A stretch of DNA of 64,000 nt from Prevotella sp. MGM1. Its GTDB lineage: Bacteria > Bacteroidota > Bacteroidia > Bacteroidales > Bacteroidaceae. The position numbers and the translations under genes are program-made. The stretch lies in contig NZ_BEWV01000059.1 in NCBI RefSeq assembly GCF_002933775.1, forward strand, positions 1 through 64,000, given 5' to 3'. The notes beneath the pieces are model-generated. The model did not search any database, was not told where the DNA came from, and saw only the letters and a program-made list of their open reading frames with translations. Positions 8,561-16,336 of the stretch are shown here, piece by piece (the first letter of the stretch is position 1; each line of letters begins with the position of its first letter).

Positions 8561-9952
8561 TCAGCCGAACAGTTCCCGCAGAGCCTCCTCCACCTTTCTT
8601 ACCGGATGAAGTTCTATGCCGAACTTTTTGTGTTTCAGTCCGGACATGTTGTATTTGGGGATGATGATATGTCCGAAACCGAGTTTCTCAGCCTCGGCGA
8701 TGCGCTGTTCTATGCGGTTGACGGGTCGCACCTCTCCGCTCAGTCCCACTTCGCCCGCCATGCACCATCCTGTCTCTATCGCCGTATCCACATTACTCGA
8801 CAGCACGGCGGCAATAACGCTGAGGTCCATTGCGAGGTCGGTCACTCTCAGGCCTCCGGCGATATTGATGAACACGTCTTTCTGCATAAGTTTGAAGCCG
8901 ACCCGCTTTTCAAGCACTGCGAGCAGCATGTTCAGCCGTCTCTGGTCGAATCCGGTGGCGCTGCGCTGCGGGGTGCCGTATGCCGCGCTCGACACCAGCG
9001 CCTGGGTTTCCACGAGAAACGGGCGTACACCCTCTATGGCAGAGCTTATCGCTATGCCGCTCAGTCCTTCGTGGTCTTGTGTGAGCAGTAGTTCCGAGGG
9101 GTTGCTCACCTGCCGCAGTCCACCGTGTCCCATCTCGTATATTCCGAGTTCCGACGTGCTGCCGAATCGGTTTTTGATGCTTCGCAATATCCGGTACATG
9201 TAGTGCTGGTCGCCTTCGAACTGTATCACCGTGTCTACTATGTGTTCAAGGATTTTCGGTCCGGCCAGTGTCCCTTCCTTGTTGATGTGTCCTATCAGTA
9301 TCACCGGGATACCGCTTGTCTTGGAGAAGCGCAGAAGCGCCGACGCACATTCGCGCACCTGGGTCACGCTGCCCGGACTTGTATCGGCCTCTTCGGTCGA
9401 TATGGTCTGGATGGAGTCTATTATCACAATTTCAGGCTTCACCTCTTTGATGTGCGCGAAGATGTTTTCGAGCGATGTCTCGCACAGTATCCTCATGTTC
9501 GCGTTGTCGGGATGTGCGATGCGCTCGGCGCGCATTTTCAGCTGGTGGGCACTCTCCTCACCGCTAACATACAGGATGTTACGTTCGGGCAGCCGCAGTA
9601 TCGTTTGCAGGGTGAGCGTGCTTTTGCCTATTCCCGGCTCTCCGCCGAGCAGCACTATCGAGCCTGGCACGAGTCCGCCTCCGAGCACCCTGTTCAGTTC
9701 CTCGTCGCGGGTGTCTATTCTCGGTTCGTCTTTTGAGCTTATTTCATTAAGAAACAGCGGACGGTTCTTGCCGCCGCCGACCGTACCACGTACTGATACC
9801 GCCGCCGACCGGGCAGCCATTGAGCCGGTATCGGCGGATATTTTTATTTCCTTAAACGTGTTCCAACGGCCGCAACTCGGGCATTTGCCTATCCATTTGG
9901 CCGATTCCTGCCCGCAGTGGTCGCACACGTATGCTGTCTTGTCTTTTGCCAT
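8561..9952 (-). CDS. radA: DNA repair protein RadA (Sms)
   Basis: RadA is a RecA-like ATPase that processes branched recombination intermediates. The 463-residue protein shows the N-terminal zinc finger (CDHCGQESAKWIGKCPSC), Walker A GGEPGIGKST, the RadA-specific KNRFG motif and a C-terminal Lon-like domain (about 300-460). I place the start at the ATG encoding MAKDKTAY at 9952, not the in-frame ATG at 9988, because the family begins just before the zinc finger and a promoter -7 element lies between the two. It is preceded on the same strand by the broken GH2 gene (52 bp away) and followed by a terminator hairpin. Confidence 0.95.
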   Translation of the reverse strand: MAKDKTAYVCDHCGQESAKWIGKCPSCGRWNTFKEIKISADTGSMAARSAAVSVRGTVGGGKNRPLFLNEISSKDEPRIDTRDEELNRVLGGGLVPGSIVLLGGEPGIGKSTLTLQTILRLPERNILYVSGEESAHQLKMRAERIAHPDNANMRILCETSLENIFAHIKEVKPEIVIIDSIQTISTEEADTSPGSVTQVRECASALLRFSKTSGIPVILIGHINKEGTLAGPKILEHIVDTVIQFEGDQHYMYRILRSIKNRFGSTSELGIYEMGHGGLRQVSNPSELLLTQDHEGLSGIAISSAIEGVRPFLVETQALVSSAAYGTPQRSATGFDQRRLNMLLAVLEKRVGFKLMQKDVFINIAGGLRVTDLAMDLSVIAAVLSSNVDTAIETGWCMAGEVGLSGEVRPVNRIEQRIAEAEKLGFGHIIIPKYNMSGLKHKKFGIELHPVRKVEEALRELFG

Positions 9953-9959
9953 AATGTCG

Positions 9960-9967
9960 CAAAAATA
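9960..9967 (-). promoter_or_regulatory. Possible radA promoter -7 element
   Basis: TATTTTTG on the minus strand matches TAnnTTTG and ends 8 bases before the chosen radA ATG; no clear -33 element is visible. If used, the transcript would have almost no leader. Confidence 0.35.
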
Positions 9968-10003
9968 CAAAATATTTTTGTCTAACATGCATTTTGCGGT
10001 ATT

Positions 10004-12142
10004 TTATTGCGCGCTTGTCTTTGTTTTGTAGATTTGTTTCAGGCTTCCCGCTTTTGCTTTCACAATCACGCGGCCGTCTGCCGTTTTGCTGCGCATTATG
10101 GCCTGCATGCGTCCTTGGAGCATAGGCTTTGTGTTCACGTCGAGGAACAGGTCGTCGGTGTAATGGTCGCCGTTGTCGATGGCAAGCAGGGTGGCCGCCC
10201 CTTCCGTTTCTATTGTCAGCGGCTCGTTGAAGCCGGGGACAGTGCGTCCTTTCCTGTCTACGGCCGTGATGTTGAGATATAGCAAGTCCATGCCGTCGGC
10301 TTTCCATGTGTCGGACTCAGGTTCTATCCGCAGTGCCACGGCTTCTCCGGCGGTCTCCATCTTATGGCGTGCTACGGTCTTTCCTGCCTCATCCCGTGCC
10401 ACGGCTTCAATCGTTCCACCCTCTCCGTAGCTCACGTCTTGCCACAGGATGGAGTTGCGCTGGTCTTTTCGTGTCCCGTTGTTGGTTTTTGTCCCGATGC
10501 TTTTCCCGTTGACAATCAGTTCCACAGTGTGTGCGTTGGTATATGTGACTACGTTCTGCGTGCTGCCATTTTCAAAGTTCCAGTGATCGAGGATAGACGG
10601 GCGTCCTACTATGACATCGTTCCAGCTTACGCTCTCTCCGCCTTTGCTGTCTATCACTCCGATGCGTACCAACGGCTCGTCGGGCATGAAAGCCGAGCGT
10701 ATGAGGTAGGCTTGCGGATACGGGCGCATGGTGTGCCCGAAGAAAGAGTAGTTCCATCCCTTTTTCGGCCATCCGTTGGATTCTCCCCAGTATTCGGCAG
10801 CCCCCCAGTAACATATTCCGACGTTACGTTCATGATTCATGTTGTAGTAGGGCTCAAGCATTTTTGAAGTCTCGGCCTCGCTTTGGAAGATTATCATGTC
10901 GGGCTTGTATTTGAGATAATCGGCGTATTTGTCAGACTGGTAGTTGAACGACGCTATCTCGGTGACGCAGCTCAGTTCCGGCGGCACGAGATAGTCGTTG
11001 AAGTCTTTGTCTTTTCTCGTTATCGCTCCGGCGCGGGCGGGAAACATGCCTACGGTGGTCGGTCGGGTGTTGTCGAACCTCTTCACCATTTGGTCGAATA
11101 TGCGGTATGTGGTCACTCCCCAGTCGTTCATGCCTGCAAAGCCCGCCCATCCCTCGCGTATTTGAAGTTCGTTTCCGAGACTCCACAGTATCACGCTCGG
11201 CCTGTTGCGGTCCCGCTTCACCCACTCGGGTATCAGTTTGTGCCATATATCGGTGAACGGTTGCCGTCCGCCCCAGTAGTCGCGGTCGCTCCATTTGTCT
11301 ATCAGCTCGTCGACAATGATGAGTCCTACACGGTCGGCTATCCGCACGAAATTCTCGCTGTATGGGTTGTGGGAGCAACGGATGGTGTTGTATCCGAATT
11401 CTTTAAGCCTCATCATCATCCGCTCGATGGCCTTGTCGTGGCTCGCCGCTCCGAGCGCTCCGAGATCGTGGTGACCGGAATTTCCTTTAAGGAAAAATTT
11501 TTCTCCGTTGAGTTTGAAACCGAATTCCGGTGAAAAATCAAGCTTGCGTATGCCGAATGACTCGTGAACGCTGTCAACGGCGATGCCGTTTGAGTAGACG
11601 ATGATTTCGGCATCGTATAAATAAGGCGTGTCGGGAGACCATAGTTTGGGGGCGGGAAGTTCCACGATGGGCATTTTCACTTCCGTGCACGACTGGTGGG
11701 TATGCTCAGGCATGCCGCTTTCCACGGTGCCGAGCGTGCGCCCGTCATTGTCTTTCACCCTCGCGAGTATTCTCACATTGTGTTTCTGCCATCCGTCAAC
11801 CTCTACCTGTATGCCGACGGTGGCATGCTCGCGGCTCACTTCCGGTGTGGTGATGAACACCCCGTGGCGGGCTATGTGTGTCGGGTTGGATACTTTGAGG
11901 AACACATCACGGAAAAGACCTCCACCCGTATACCACCGTGAGCCTTTTTTCGGGCCTGTCGATGCGTAAACGGCAATCACGTTGTCGCTGTCGAAACGTA
12001 AGTGGGGAGTGAGGTCGGCTTCAAGTCCTACATATCCGTAATCGGTCGATGCAATCTTATGTCCGTTCAGATATACGTCTCCCAGATATATTATTCCGCC
12101 GATGTCGAGTGTCACTCTCATGCCTTTCCATGAAGCGTCGTA
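10004..12142 (-). pseudogene. GH2 beta-galactosidase, C-terminal part (gene split by insertion)
   Basis: This is the larger, downstream half of a glycoside hydrolase family 2 enzyme; its first 117 codons lie at 16,337-16,687 on the same strand. The present half starts inside the sugar-binding jelly-roll domain (WKGMRVTLDIGGI, RWYTGGGLFRDV), then has the immunoglobulin-like domain, the TIM barrel with acid/base Glu in SLGNE and the probable nucleophile Glu in QSEAETSK, and C-terminal beta domains. Joining the halves at the TA dinucleotide restores an in-frame protein of about 829 residues, normal for the family. An open frame runs on into the element as far as a TTG at 12187, but this is fortuitous and would make a protein without signal peptide and jelly-roll start. 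The frame shows no further damage, so the break appears recent. Confidence 0.88.
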
Positions 12143-12150
12143 TAATCGCC

Positions 12151-12168
12151 AAAACGAAACGAGCAAAA
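12151..12168 (+). repeat. Left terminal inverted repeat core
   Basis: AAAACGAAACGAGCAAAA, 8 bases inside the left end; inverted match at 16,309-16,326. It is probably a recombinase-binding site. Confidence 0.75.
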
Positions 12169-12330
12169 GTTGGAGATACAACCGCAAATTTAGTTCACAA
12201 AATCAAGGCTATTTAAGTTGTTGAATTATAACCAATAAACCTATAAATTAGGCTTATTCGTGTTACTTGTGTAACAAAAAAATAAATACGCTGTAAATCA
12301 ATACATTATAAAAAATGAACCTATCAAATA

Positions 12331-12348
12331 AAAACGAAAAGAGCACGA
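12331..12348 (+). repeat. Internal copy of the terminal repeat
   Basis: AAAACGAAAAGAGCACGA matches the left core at 15 of 18 positions in direct orientation, 180 bp inside it. Multiple end-sites resemble the arrangement of transposase sites in Mu-type phages. Confidence 0.5.
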
Positions 12349-12375
12349 GTTTAGCGGCTCAAATGTTAAAAATCA

Positions 12376-12412
12376 CCAGCGGCGGCCACATCGTTAAATG
12401 TGCCGCCGCTGG
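12376..12412. terminator. Strong stem-loop near the left end of the element
   Basis: CCAGCGGCGGC and GCCGCCGCTGG form a perfect 11-bp GC-rich stem around a 15-base loop. It is about 220 bp beyond the capsid gene stop on that gene's strand and may terminate it, although the T-run is weak. The rest of 12,187-12,632 shows no convincing gene. Confidence 0.55.
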
Positions 12413-12632
12413 CTCGTCTGTATGTGTAGGATACGAAAAACCTAATCTATTGGCGTTTTTAAGTATGCCAAAAATGTATGGTAACAAATACCCATTTGGG
12501 GAACAACATAACGCCGCCAAACGGCCTTTAGGCTCTTTGATTGATTCCCACTTTCATAGTGCTTTGCGGCGATTGTTTGAGCCGCTTTCGCACGTGCTTT
12601 TGTGCTTGTGTGCATAGGCTCAATTTTAGCGG

Positions 12633-13511
12633 TTATTCGGTCACTATATCACTGACAATCGCGCCTATTCCTTTGCCACGGATAGGCAGAGCGACAAAGC
12701 GTTTGTCAAAGCCTACAATCGTGCCGCGCTCTTTGGGGTCGTCAACGCTGGCGTACATATAAATGTCGCCGTCCGCTTTCATTACCTCTTTTGCATAGAA
12801 CGCCACCGAGGCGAACTGGTCTGTTGCCGCGTCGGCAAAAGGCACTTTTGTAAGTTTGCCGCCGACTGTCTTGTATGTCGGCATCTGGGCGAACTGATAA
12901 CAGCCAAAGCCCGCGAACTTGTGTGGCTCGCCGTCCTTTATGCTGGTAAGGTCTTTGAACAGCTCAATATCTTCCAGCAGCAGGTCGGACACGTGCTTGG
13001 GGTGCAGAATTATGTAGCGGTCGGTCAAAGGTATTTCGGCCTCATCGAAACGCTCTTTAAGCGTCAGAATGTCCGCAAAGGTCATGCGGCGGCGGCCTTT
13101 GACAACCGCGCCCGTTGTGAGTATTACGGGGGTATCTGTTGTGTCGGTGTTGGGGGCGTAGGCGTGTGCGGCTTTCATCGCAACGCTCTTGCGCAATGTC
13201 GCGCGGTGCTGGCCGATTACGCTCTCCAGCTTGTTATAGCTGTATTCGATTGCGTCAGGACGGCGGACGAGGGTGTTTTCGGTCTCGAACTTGGCGAGGG
13301 GGATTTCGTTGTCCTCATCGTCACGCTCTACAACCTTAATAGGATAGGTTGTGTTGTCTATCAACACTTTAGGATCAATGCCCGCCGCGGGAACATGTAA
13401 GCGGTCATTTTCCACAAATTCGGAATAATTGACAACTTTCTGCAAAAAGCTGTCATCGGGGTAAAATCCCGATAGGATTTGATTAACCCATACTTGTTTG
13501 TTTAATGCCAT
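12633..13511 (-). CDS. Phage major capsid-like protein
   Basis: This 292-residue protein lacks a signal peptide and membrane segments and starts ALNKQVWVNQILSGFYPDD, typical of HK97-fold coat proteins in Bacteroidales phages. Other features are the stretch TFADILTLKERFDEA followed by YIILHPKHVSDLLLED, as in coat proteins that cross-reference capsomers, and a beta-rich C-terminal third ending GKGIGAIVSDI. Its gene follows the prohead protease by 29 bp, the order found in HK97-type head modules (protease, then capsid). It would assemble a shell after protease maturation. No portal, packaging or tail gene accompanies it. The assignment rests on overall pattern plus context, not on a diagnostic motif; an encapsulin-like cage cannot be excluded. 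Confidence 0.72.
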   Translation of the reverse strand: MALNKQVWVNQILSGFYPDDSFLQKVVNYSEFVENDRLHVPAAGIDPKVLIDNTTYPIKVVERDDEDNEIPLAKFETENTLVRRPDAIEYSYNKLESVIGQHRATLRKSVAMKAAHAYAPNTDTTDTPVILTTGAVVKGRRRMTFADILTLKERFDEAEIPLTDRYIILHPKHVSDLLLEDIELFKDLTSIKDGEPHKFAGFGCYQFAQMPTYKTVGGKLTKVPFADAATDQFASVAFYAKEVMKADGDIYMYASVDDPKERGTIVGFDKRFVALPIRGKGIGAIVSDIVTE

Positions 13512-13540
13512 TCAGCAAATTAAGTTATTTTTTGTTGTGT

Positions 13541-14674
13541 TTACTTGTTGTTTTTTCTCGCTTCCTTGCGCTGTCGTTCCTTTGCTTGCTCCAGCAATTC
13601 GCGGTACACTTCGGGGTGCTCGCGCAGATATTCGGGGTTGTTTCTCCTGTACCACTCCAACGAGTGCGCCGTCACTTCCTCGCCCTTTTCAGCCTTTAAC
13701 AAACGGGCGTATAATTCGGGGTCGTTCTCCAGCTCTTGAGGGGCAAACTTGCGGTAATCGTCAAGCGTCCATTGTGAGCGGTCGGAGTGTGCCGCGCCGC
13801 CCTTTATAAACTCCATCGGCTTCGGCATGGGGCGTAACGTGAAGAGCAGCTCGCCCAAAGCCTTAGCCCCGATTTTTGCGCCTAATCGCTCAAAAATAGC
13901 TGTTTCACAGCCTAATAACTTGCGTTTGTTTACCGCGTCATTGATTAACCGCGATATTTCGGGGGCTTGTGCTTTTCGCTGGCCGTTGATAAAGTCGCGG
14001 AACGCTCCACGATTGCCACGCGCCAACGCTATGAACGTGCCACGTTGCGCCCCGTCAATATATCCGTTTGTAATTGCTTCGTCAACGGCTTCCTCGGGCG
14101 TTCCTTTGCCCTCTAAAGCCATTTTGACGGCTTCGATAATATCTTTATCATCCGCGCCACTTTCAAGCCCTAAAAGCGCAATTAAAGCCGCTTTCAAATC
14201 TTCGGGCGTGTTGTCGTTCTCCAGCTCTTTGAGGTTGTAAGCATAACCACCAGAGCGGCGGCACAATTTGACCGCGTTCTTATTGCTGGGAATATCAACT
14301 ATTGAAACCTCAATTAAACGGCTTTTAACGATTGTCTGAACGCCGTTTAAATCCTCGATAGTTATTACTTCAATGCCGATAGATACAGAGCGCAAAAAGC
14401 CTTTTTCAACTTGCTTCTTGACTGTTGCGGCCAATTCGGTGCTATCATCGAAAACGGCATCACCAAGCAGGCGGTTGTCCTCCTTGCGAATATTCTCCCA
14501 ACGGCCTATGACGTTGCCGTCTCGGTTGTGCATATAGAGCATAACGGGGTTGCGCTCAAACGCGGTTGTGTCTATACCCTCGGTCAGAACCACATTGCCG
14601 TAACTATTTACGGACTCATCGCTCAACACAAAGGTTATAGGCTTGTTAGTGTCTTGTTTCTCGTTTTTATCCAT
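13541..14674 (-). CDS. HK97-type prohead protease with long C-terminal scaffold-like extension
   Basis: The N-terminal 170 residues follow the S78/HK97 prohead protease pattern: FVLSDESVNSYGNVVLTEG, NPVMLYMHNRDGNVIGRW (with the likely catalytic His in MHN) and LRSVSIGIEV followed by a VSIVDIPSN strand. The remaining ~205 residues are helical and charged, ending ERQRKEARKNNK; such fused regions often act as scaffolding delta domains. I set the start at the ATG at 14674 (MDKNEKQD), because an upstream ATG at 14731 would add residues on top of the promoter. The gene is transcribed from a divergent control region and leads into the capsid gene 29 bp downstream. Confidence 0.8.
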   Translation of the reverse strand: MDKNEKQDTNKPITFVLSDESVNSYGNVVLTEGIDTTAFERNPVMLYMHNRDGNVIGRWENIRKEDNRLLGDAVFDDSTELAATVKKQVEKGFLRSVSIGIEVITIEDLNGVQTIVKSRLIEVSIVDIPSNKNAVKLCRRSGGYAYNLKELENDNTPEDLKAALIALLGLESGADDKDIIEAVKMALEGKGTPEEAVDEAITNGYIDGAQRGTFIALARGNRGAFRDFINGQRKAQAPEISRLINDAVNKRKLLGCETAIFERLGAKIGAKALGELLFTLRPMPKPMEFIKGGAAHSDRSQWTLDDYRKFAPQELENDPELYARLLKAEKGEEVTAHSLEWYRRNNPEYLREHPEVYRELLEQAKERQRKEARKNNK

Positions 14675-14699
14675 TGTTGTTTGTCTTAACTTGTTGGTG

Positions 14700-14732
14700 C
14701 AAAGGTACGCTCGCGCCGTGGCGCGCTCCAAA
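14700..14732 (-). promoter_or_regulatory. Promoter for the protease-capsid operon
   Basis: On the minus strand TACCTTTG (14707-14700) is a perfect -7 element with TTTG (14732-14729) 21 nt upstream. The leader to the protease ATG is about 20 bases. Confidence 0.65.
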
Positions 14733-14773
14733 AAGAGTGCAAATCTTTTACACTCTTTTTGTGCAAATCTTTT
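14730..14773. promoter_or_regulatory. Operator-like repeats between divergent promoters
   Basis: A palindrome AAAAAGAGTG / CACTCTTTTT (about 14730-14759) overlaps the -33 region of the leftward promoter, and GTGCAAATCTTTT occurs twice in direct orientation (14737-14749 and 14761-14773). This arrangement fits a repressor site controlling the switch between the two transcription units; the HTH protein at 15,364 is the natural candidate. Confidence 0.5.
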
Positions 14774-14800
14774 GAATTAGCCAATTTTGCGCCGTGATAT

Positions 14801-14831
14801 TTTGCAGGGTCGGATTATTTGTTTACCTTTG
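14801..14831 (+). promoter_or_regulatory. Consensus Bacteroidota promoter for the rightward genes of the element
   Basis: TTTG (14801-14804), 19 nt, then TACCTTTG (14824-14831): both elements and the spacing match the consensus exactly. Confidence 0.8.
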
Positions 14832-14837
14832 CACTAT

Positions 14838-14969
14838 CCTAAAAATTACATGTATGAACCAAGTTAAACAATTTCCCCAAAGATATTTGCGACCTATGGT
14901 GCGGAGTGCGGAAACGCCCCGGCGCTTTTCATGTAATAGCGTAGGACACCTAAGGGTCGCTATTTTTTT
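14838..14969 (+). ncRNA. Structured leader or small RNA ending in an intrinsic terminator
   Basis: Transcription from the promoter at 14,801 would start near 14,838. At 14,937-14,969 the RNA can fold TAGCG-TAGG-ACA-CCTA-...-CGCTA followed by seven T, an intrinsic terminator. An alternative pairing, GCGACC (14,889-14,894) with GGTCGC (14,955-14,960), would disrupt it. The start-site sequence CCTAAAA(A)TTACATGTATGAAC occurs twice, at 14,838-14,859 before the terminator and 14,977-14,997 after it. Either a short RNA is made, or this is an attenuator for the downstream genes. The two start sites are in the same frame, so a 142-residue protein starting at 14,854 is also possible. Confidence 0.5.
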
Positions 14970-14991
14970 ACAACTTCCTAAAATTACATGT

Positions 14992-15282
14992 ATGAACAAT
15001 TCTAACGAAGCCAACGCGCCCGCATGGGTTGTGGCTTGCTTGCGCCGTAAGTTGCGCAACGCCCTACGCGAGCAGGACGAACTCCGCGCACGGCTGGCAG
15101 TCCGCGCCCGTCAAGTGGTAGAACTGAACCTCGAAAAGAGCCAAGCGGAGAGAGTGAGCGAGTTTTGGAAAAAACAAGCTAACGAATACTTTGAGGGGCA
15201 AATAGCCGCACACCGCACAATCGGCGGTTTGCGCTACCTGTTAGAGCAGGCAGGCGGAACAATCCCTGAACATCTGAAATAA
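14992..15282 (+). CDS. Small coiled-coil protein of the element
   Basis: The 96-residue product (MNNSNEANAP...) is not one I recognise. Its centre (about residues 15-60) is a charged, Leu/Arg/Glu-rich heptad-like stretch, LRRKLRNALREQDELRARLA, predicting a coiled coil. The frame is open upstream to a second possible start at 14,854, but the repeated initiation region and an intervening terminator favour the ATG at 14,992. It is the first gene of the rightward unit, 81 bp ahead of the HTH gene. It may be a regulatory or scaffold accessory protein; function unknown. Confidence 0.55.
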   Translation: MNNSNEANAPAWVVACLRRKLRNALREQDELRARLAVRARQVVELNLEKSQAERVSEFWKKQANEYFEGQIAAHRTIGGLRYLLEQAGGTIPEHLK

Positions 15283-15363
15283 ACTCACCACGCGGCGGCG
15301 ATTGCTTTCGGGCGATTGCCGCCGCTTATTACCCTATGAAGCCCCAAACAACTAAAATGCTGA

Positions 15364-15843
15364 ATGACAAACAAAGAGCGCATAATTGAGTTATCAAAAT
15401 GTTTAGATCCTATTGAAGTGGCCGAAATATGCAACGTTTCGGCTGGCTACGTTTATAGGGTATTGCGCGAACATAATCCCAAAACATTAACCCTAACAAA
15501 TTACCTTAACGCCCTGCAACAAGGAATAACCAACAAAGAAGATTTAGCGGCTCTATTCGGAGTCGCGCGAACTACAATTTTTAGATTTGAACAAAAGCAC
15601 ATGGCGAAAGAAACAGTCGGTCAAATTCTCTATATCCTGAACGGCGATATAGACGAAGCGAAAAAAGCACAAGCGTTAACCAACGAGGAAACAGCAGAAC
15701 TCCTTCAGCTTCCCACACTGCCAAAGGTAACACACGAATTGCGGCAAATGCTTAACAAGTTAGAGAAGCACAAAAATCTAACATCATTTCACACGGAACT
15801 ATACAACAAGATTGCGGCGGCACTTAAAGAATTGAATTGTTAA
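15364..15843 (+). CDS. Helix-turn-helix protein of the element
   Basis: The 159-residue protein shows two helix-turn-helix-like segments: DPIEVAEICNVSAGYVYRVL (about residues 15-34) and KEDLAALFGVARTTIFRFEQ (about 57-76). A third weaker one, TNEETAELLQLP, is near 107. The C-terminal 45 residues are helical. It is soluble and likely a DNA-binding regulator; I infer that it controls the divergent promoters at 14,700-14,831. It has no catalytic motifs of a transposase or recombinase. It could alternatively be the DNA-recognition subunit of the mobilising machinery, since it also resembles the multi-HTH N-termini of transposition proteins. Confidence 0.6.
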   Translation: MTNKERIIELSKCLDPIEVAEICNVSAGYVYRVLREHNPKTLTLTNYLNALQQGITNKEDLAALFGVARTTIFRFEQKHMAKETVGQILYILNGDIDEAKKAQALTNEETAELLQLPTLPKVTHELRQMLNKLEKHKNLTSFHTELYNKIAAALKELNC

Positions 15844-15860
15844 AATTCGATGCCGTTTTA

Positions 15861-16294
15861 GTTCAAAATGCAACATCGTTAGACTATCCAACTCTAAACA
15901 GAACGAAATGTGCATTATTTGAAAATCATTCTCTTTGAAAGTCAACGGATTAAATAATTTAATATATATCCAACTATCTGCAACATCGCAGATTTAGGCG
16001 TTGTTCAAAATGCAACATCGCCGATTTAGGCCGCTGGTTTGCTCCAGCCGTTAAAACGCCGTTTAATCATCATTCCAACGATTAAACGGCGTTTATATTT
16101 AATTGCACAATATCAGCCCATTAGCCACAAAGAAGCCGTTAAATCAGCCGTTAAAATTAAAGTAAAATTCAACTTGATTAAAGCCAAATTCAACTAAAAC
16201 ACAACCACCCCAGCCCCGAAATTAAACCTAAATTCAAGCAAATTAAACTTTTCCATATCAGCGACTTAACACCAATCCCCATCACATCAGCACG
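15861..16294. repeat. Non-coding right end of the element with short repeats
   Basis: TTCAAAATGCAACATCG occurs at about 15,862-15,878 and again near 16,004-16,020, and GCAACATCGCAGATTTAGG / GCAACATCGCCGATTTAGG form a second near-identical pair. Further right AAATTCAA is repeated three times (about 16,165, 16,186 and 16,230). No coding frame is convincing. The repeats may be binding sites for element proteins. Confidence 0.5.
16054..16094. terminator. Perfect 14-bp stem-loop after the HTH gene
   Basis: AAACGCCGTTTAAT and ATTAAACGGCGTTT pair perfectly around a 13-base loop and are followed by ATATTT. It probably terminates the rightward transcript. Confidence 0.7.
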
Positions 16295-16308
16295 TTATGT
16301 AACAAAGA

Positions 16309-16326
16309 TTGTGCTCGCTTCGTTTT
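16309..16326 (-). repeat. Right terminal inverted repeat core
   Basis: Read on the minus strand this is AAAACGAAGCGAGCACAA, 8 bases inside the right end and 16 of 18 identical to the left core. Confidence 0.75.
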
Positions 16327-16336
16327 TACCCCCATA

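Larger units (their letters stand above)
12143..16334. mobile_element. 4.19-kb phage-derived element with terminal inverted repeats, inserted in the GH2 gene
   Basis: The element interrupts the GH2 gene and is flanked on both sides by TA (12141-12142 and 16335-16336). Both ends carry an 18-bp core, AAAACGAARCGAGCAMAA, in inverted orientation (12151-12168 and 16309-16326, 16 of 18 identical), each exactly 8 bases from the end. Contents: a minus-strand prohead protease and major-capsid-like gene, a divergent control region, and two plus-strand genes (coiled-coil protein and HTH protein). About 490 bp of non-coding DNA lies at each end. No transposase, integrase, portal, terminase or tail gene is visible. 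I infer a non-autonomous element, moved by a recombinase supplied in trans. Alternatives: a deletion remnant of a Mu-like transposing prophage, or a satellite making its own capsid. A 5-bp duplication (TAATC/TAGTC) is possible but would not restore the GH2 frame. Confidence 0.75.

Noticed and set aside
9988-9988. Upstream ATG as radA start
   Set aside because: It would add 12 residues that family members lack and contains the promoter -7 element.
12315-12617. 100-codon open frame at the left end of the element
   Set aside because: It runs through a strong stem-loop and a transposon end, has no recognisable pattern and unusual composition; more likely non-coding.
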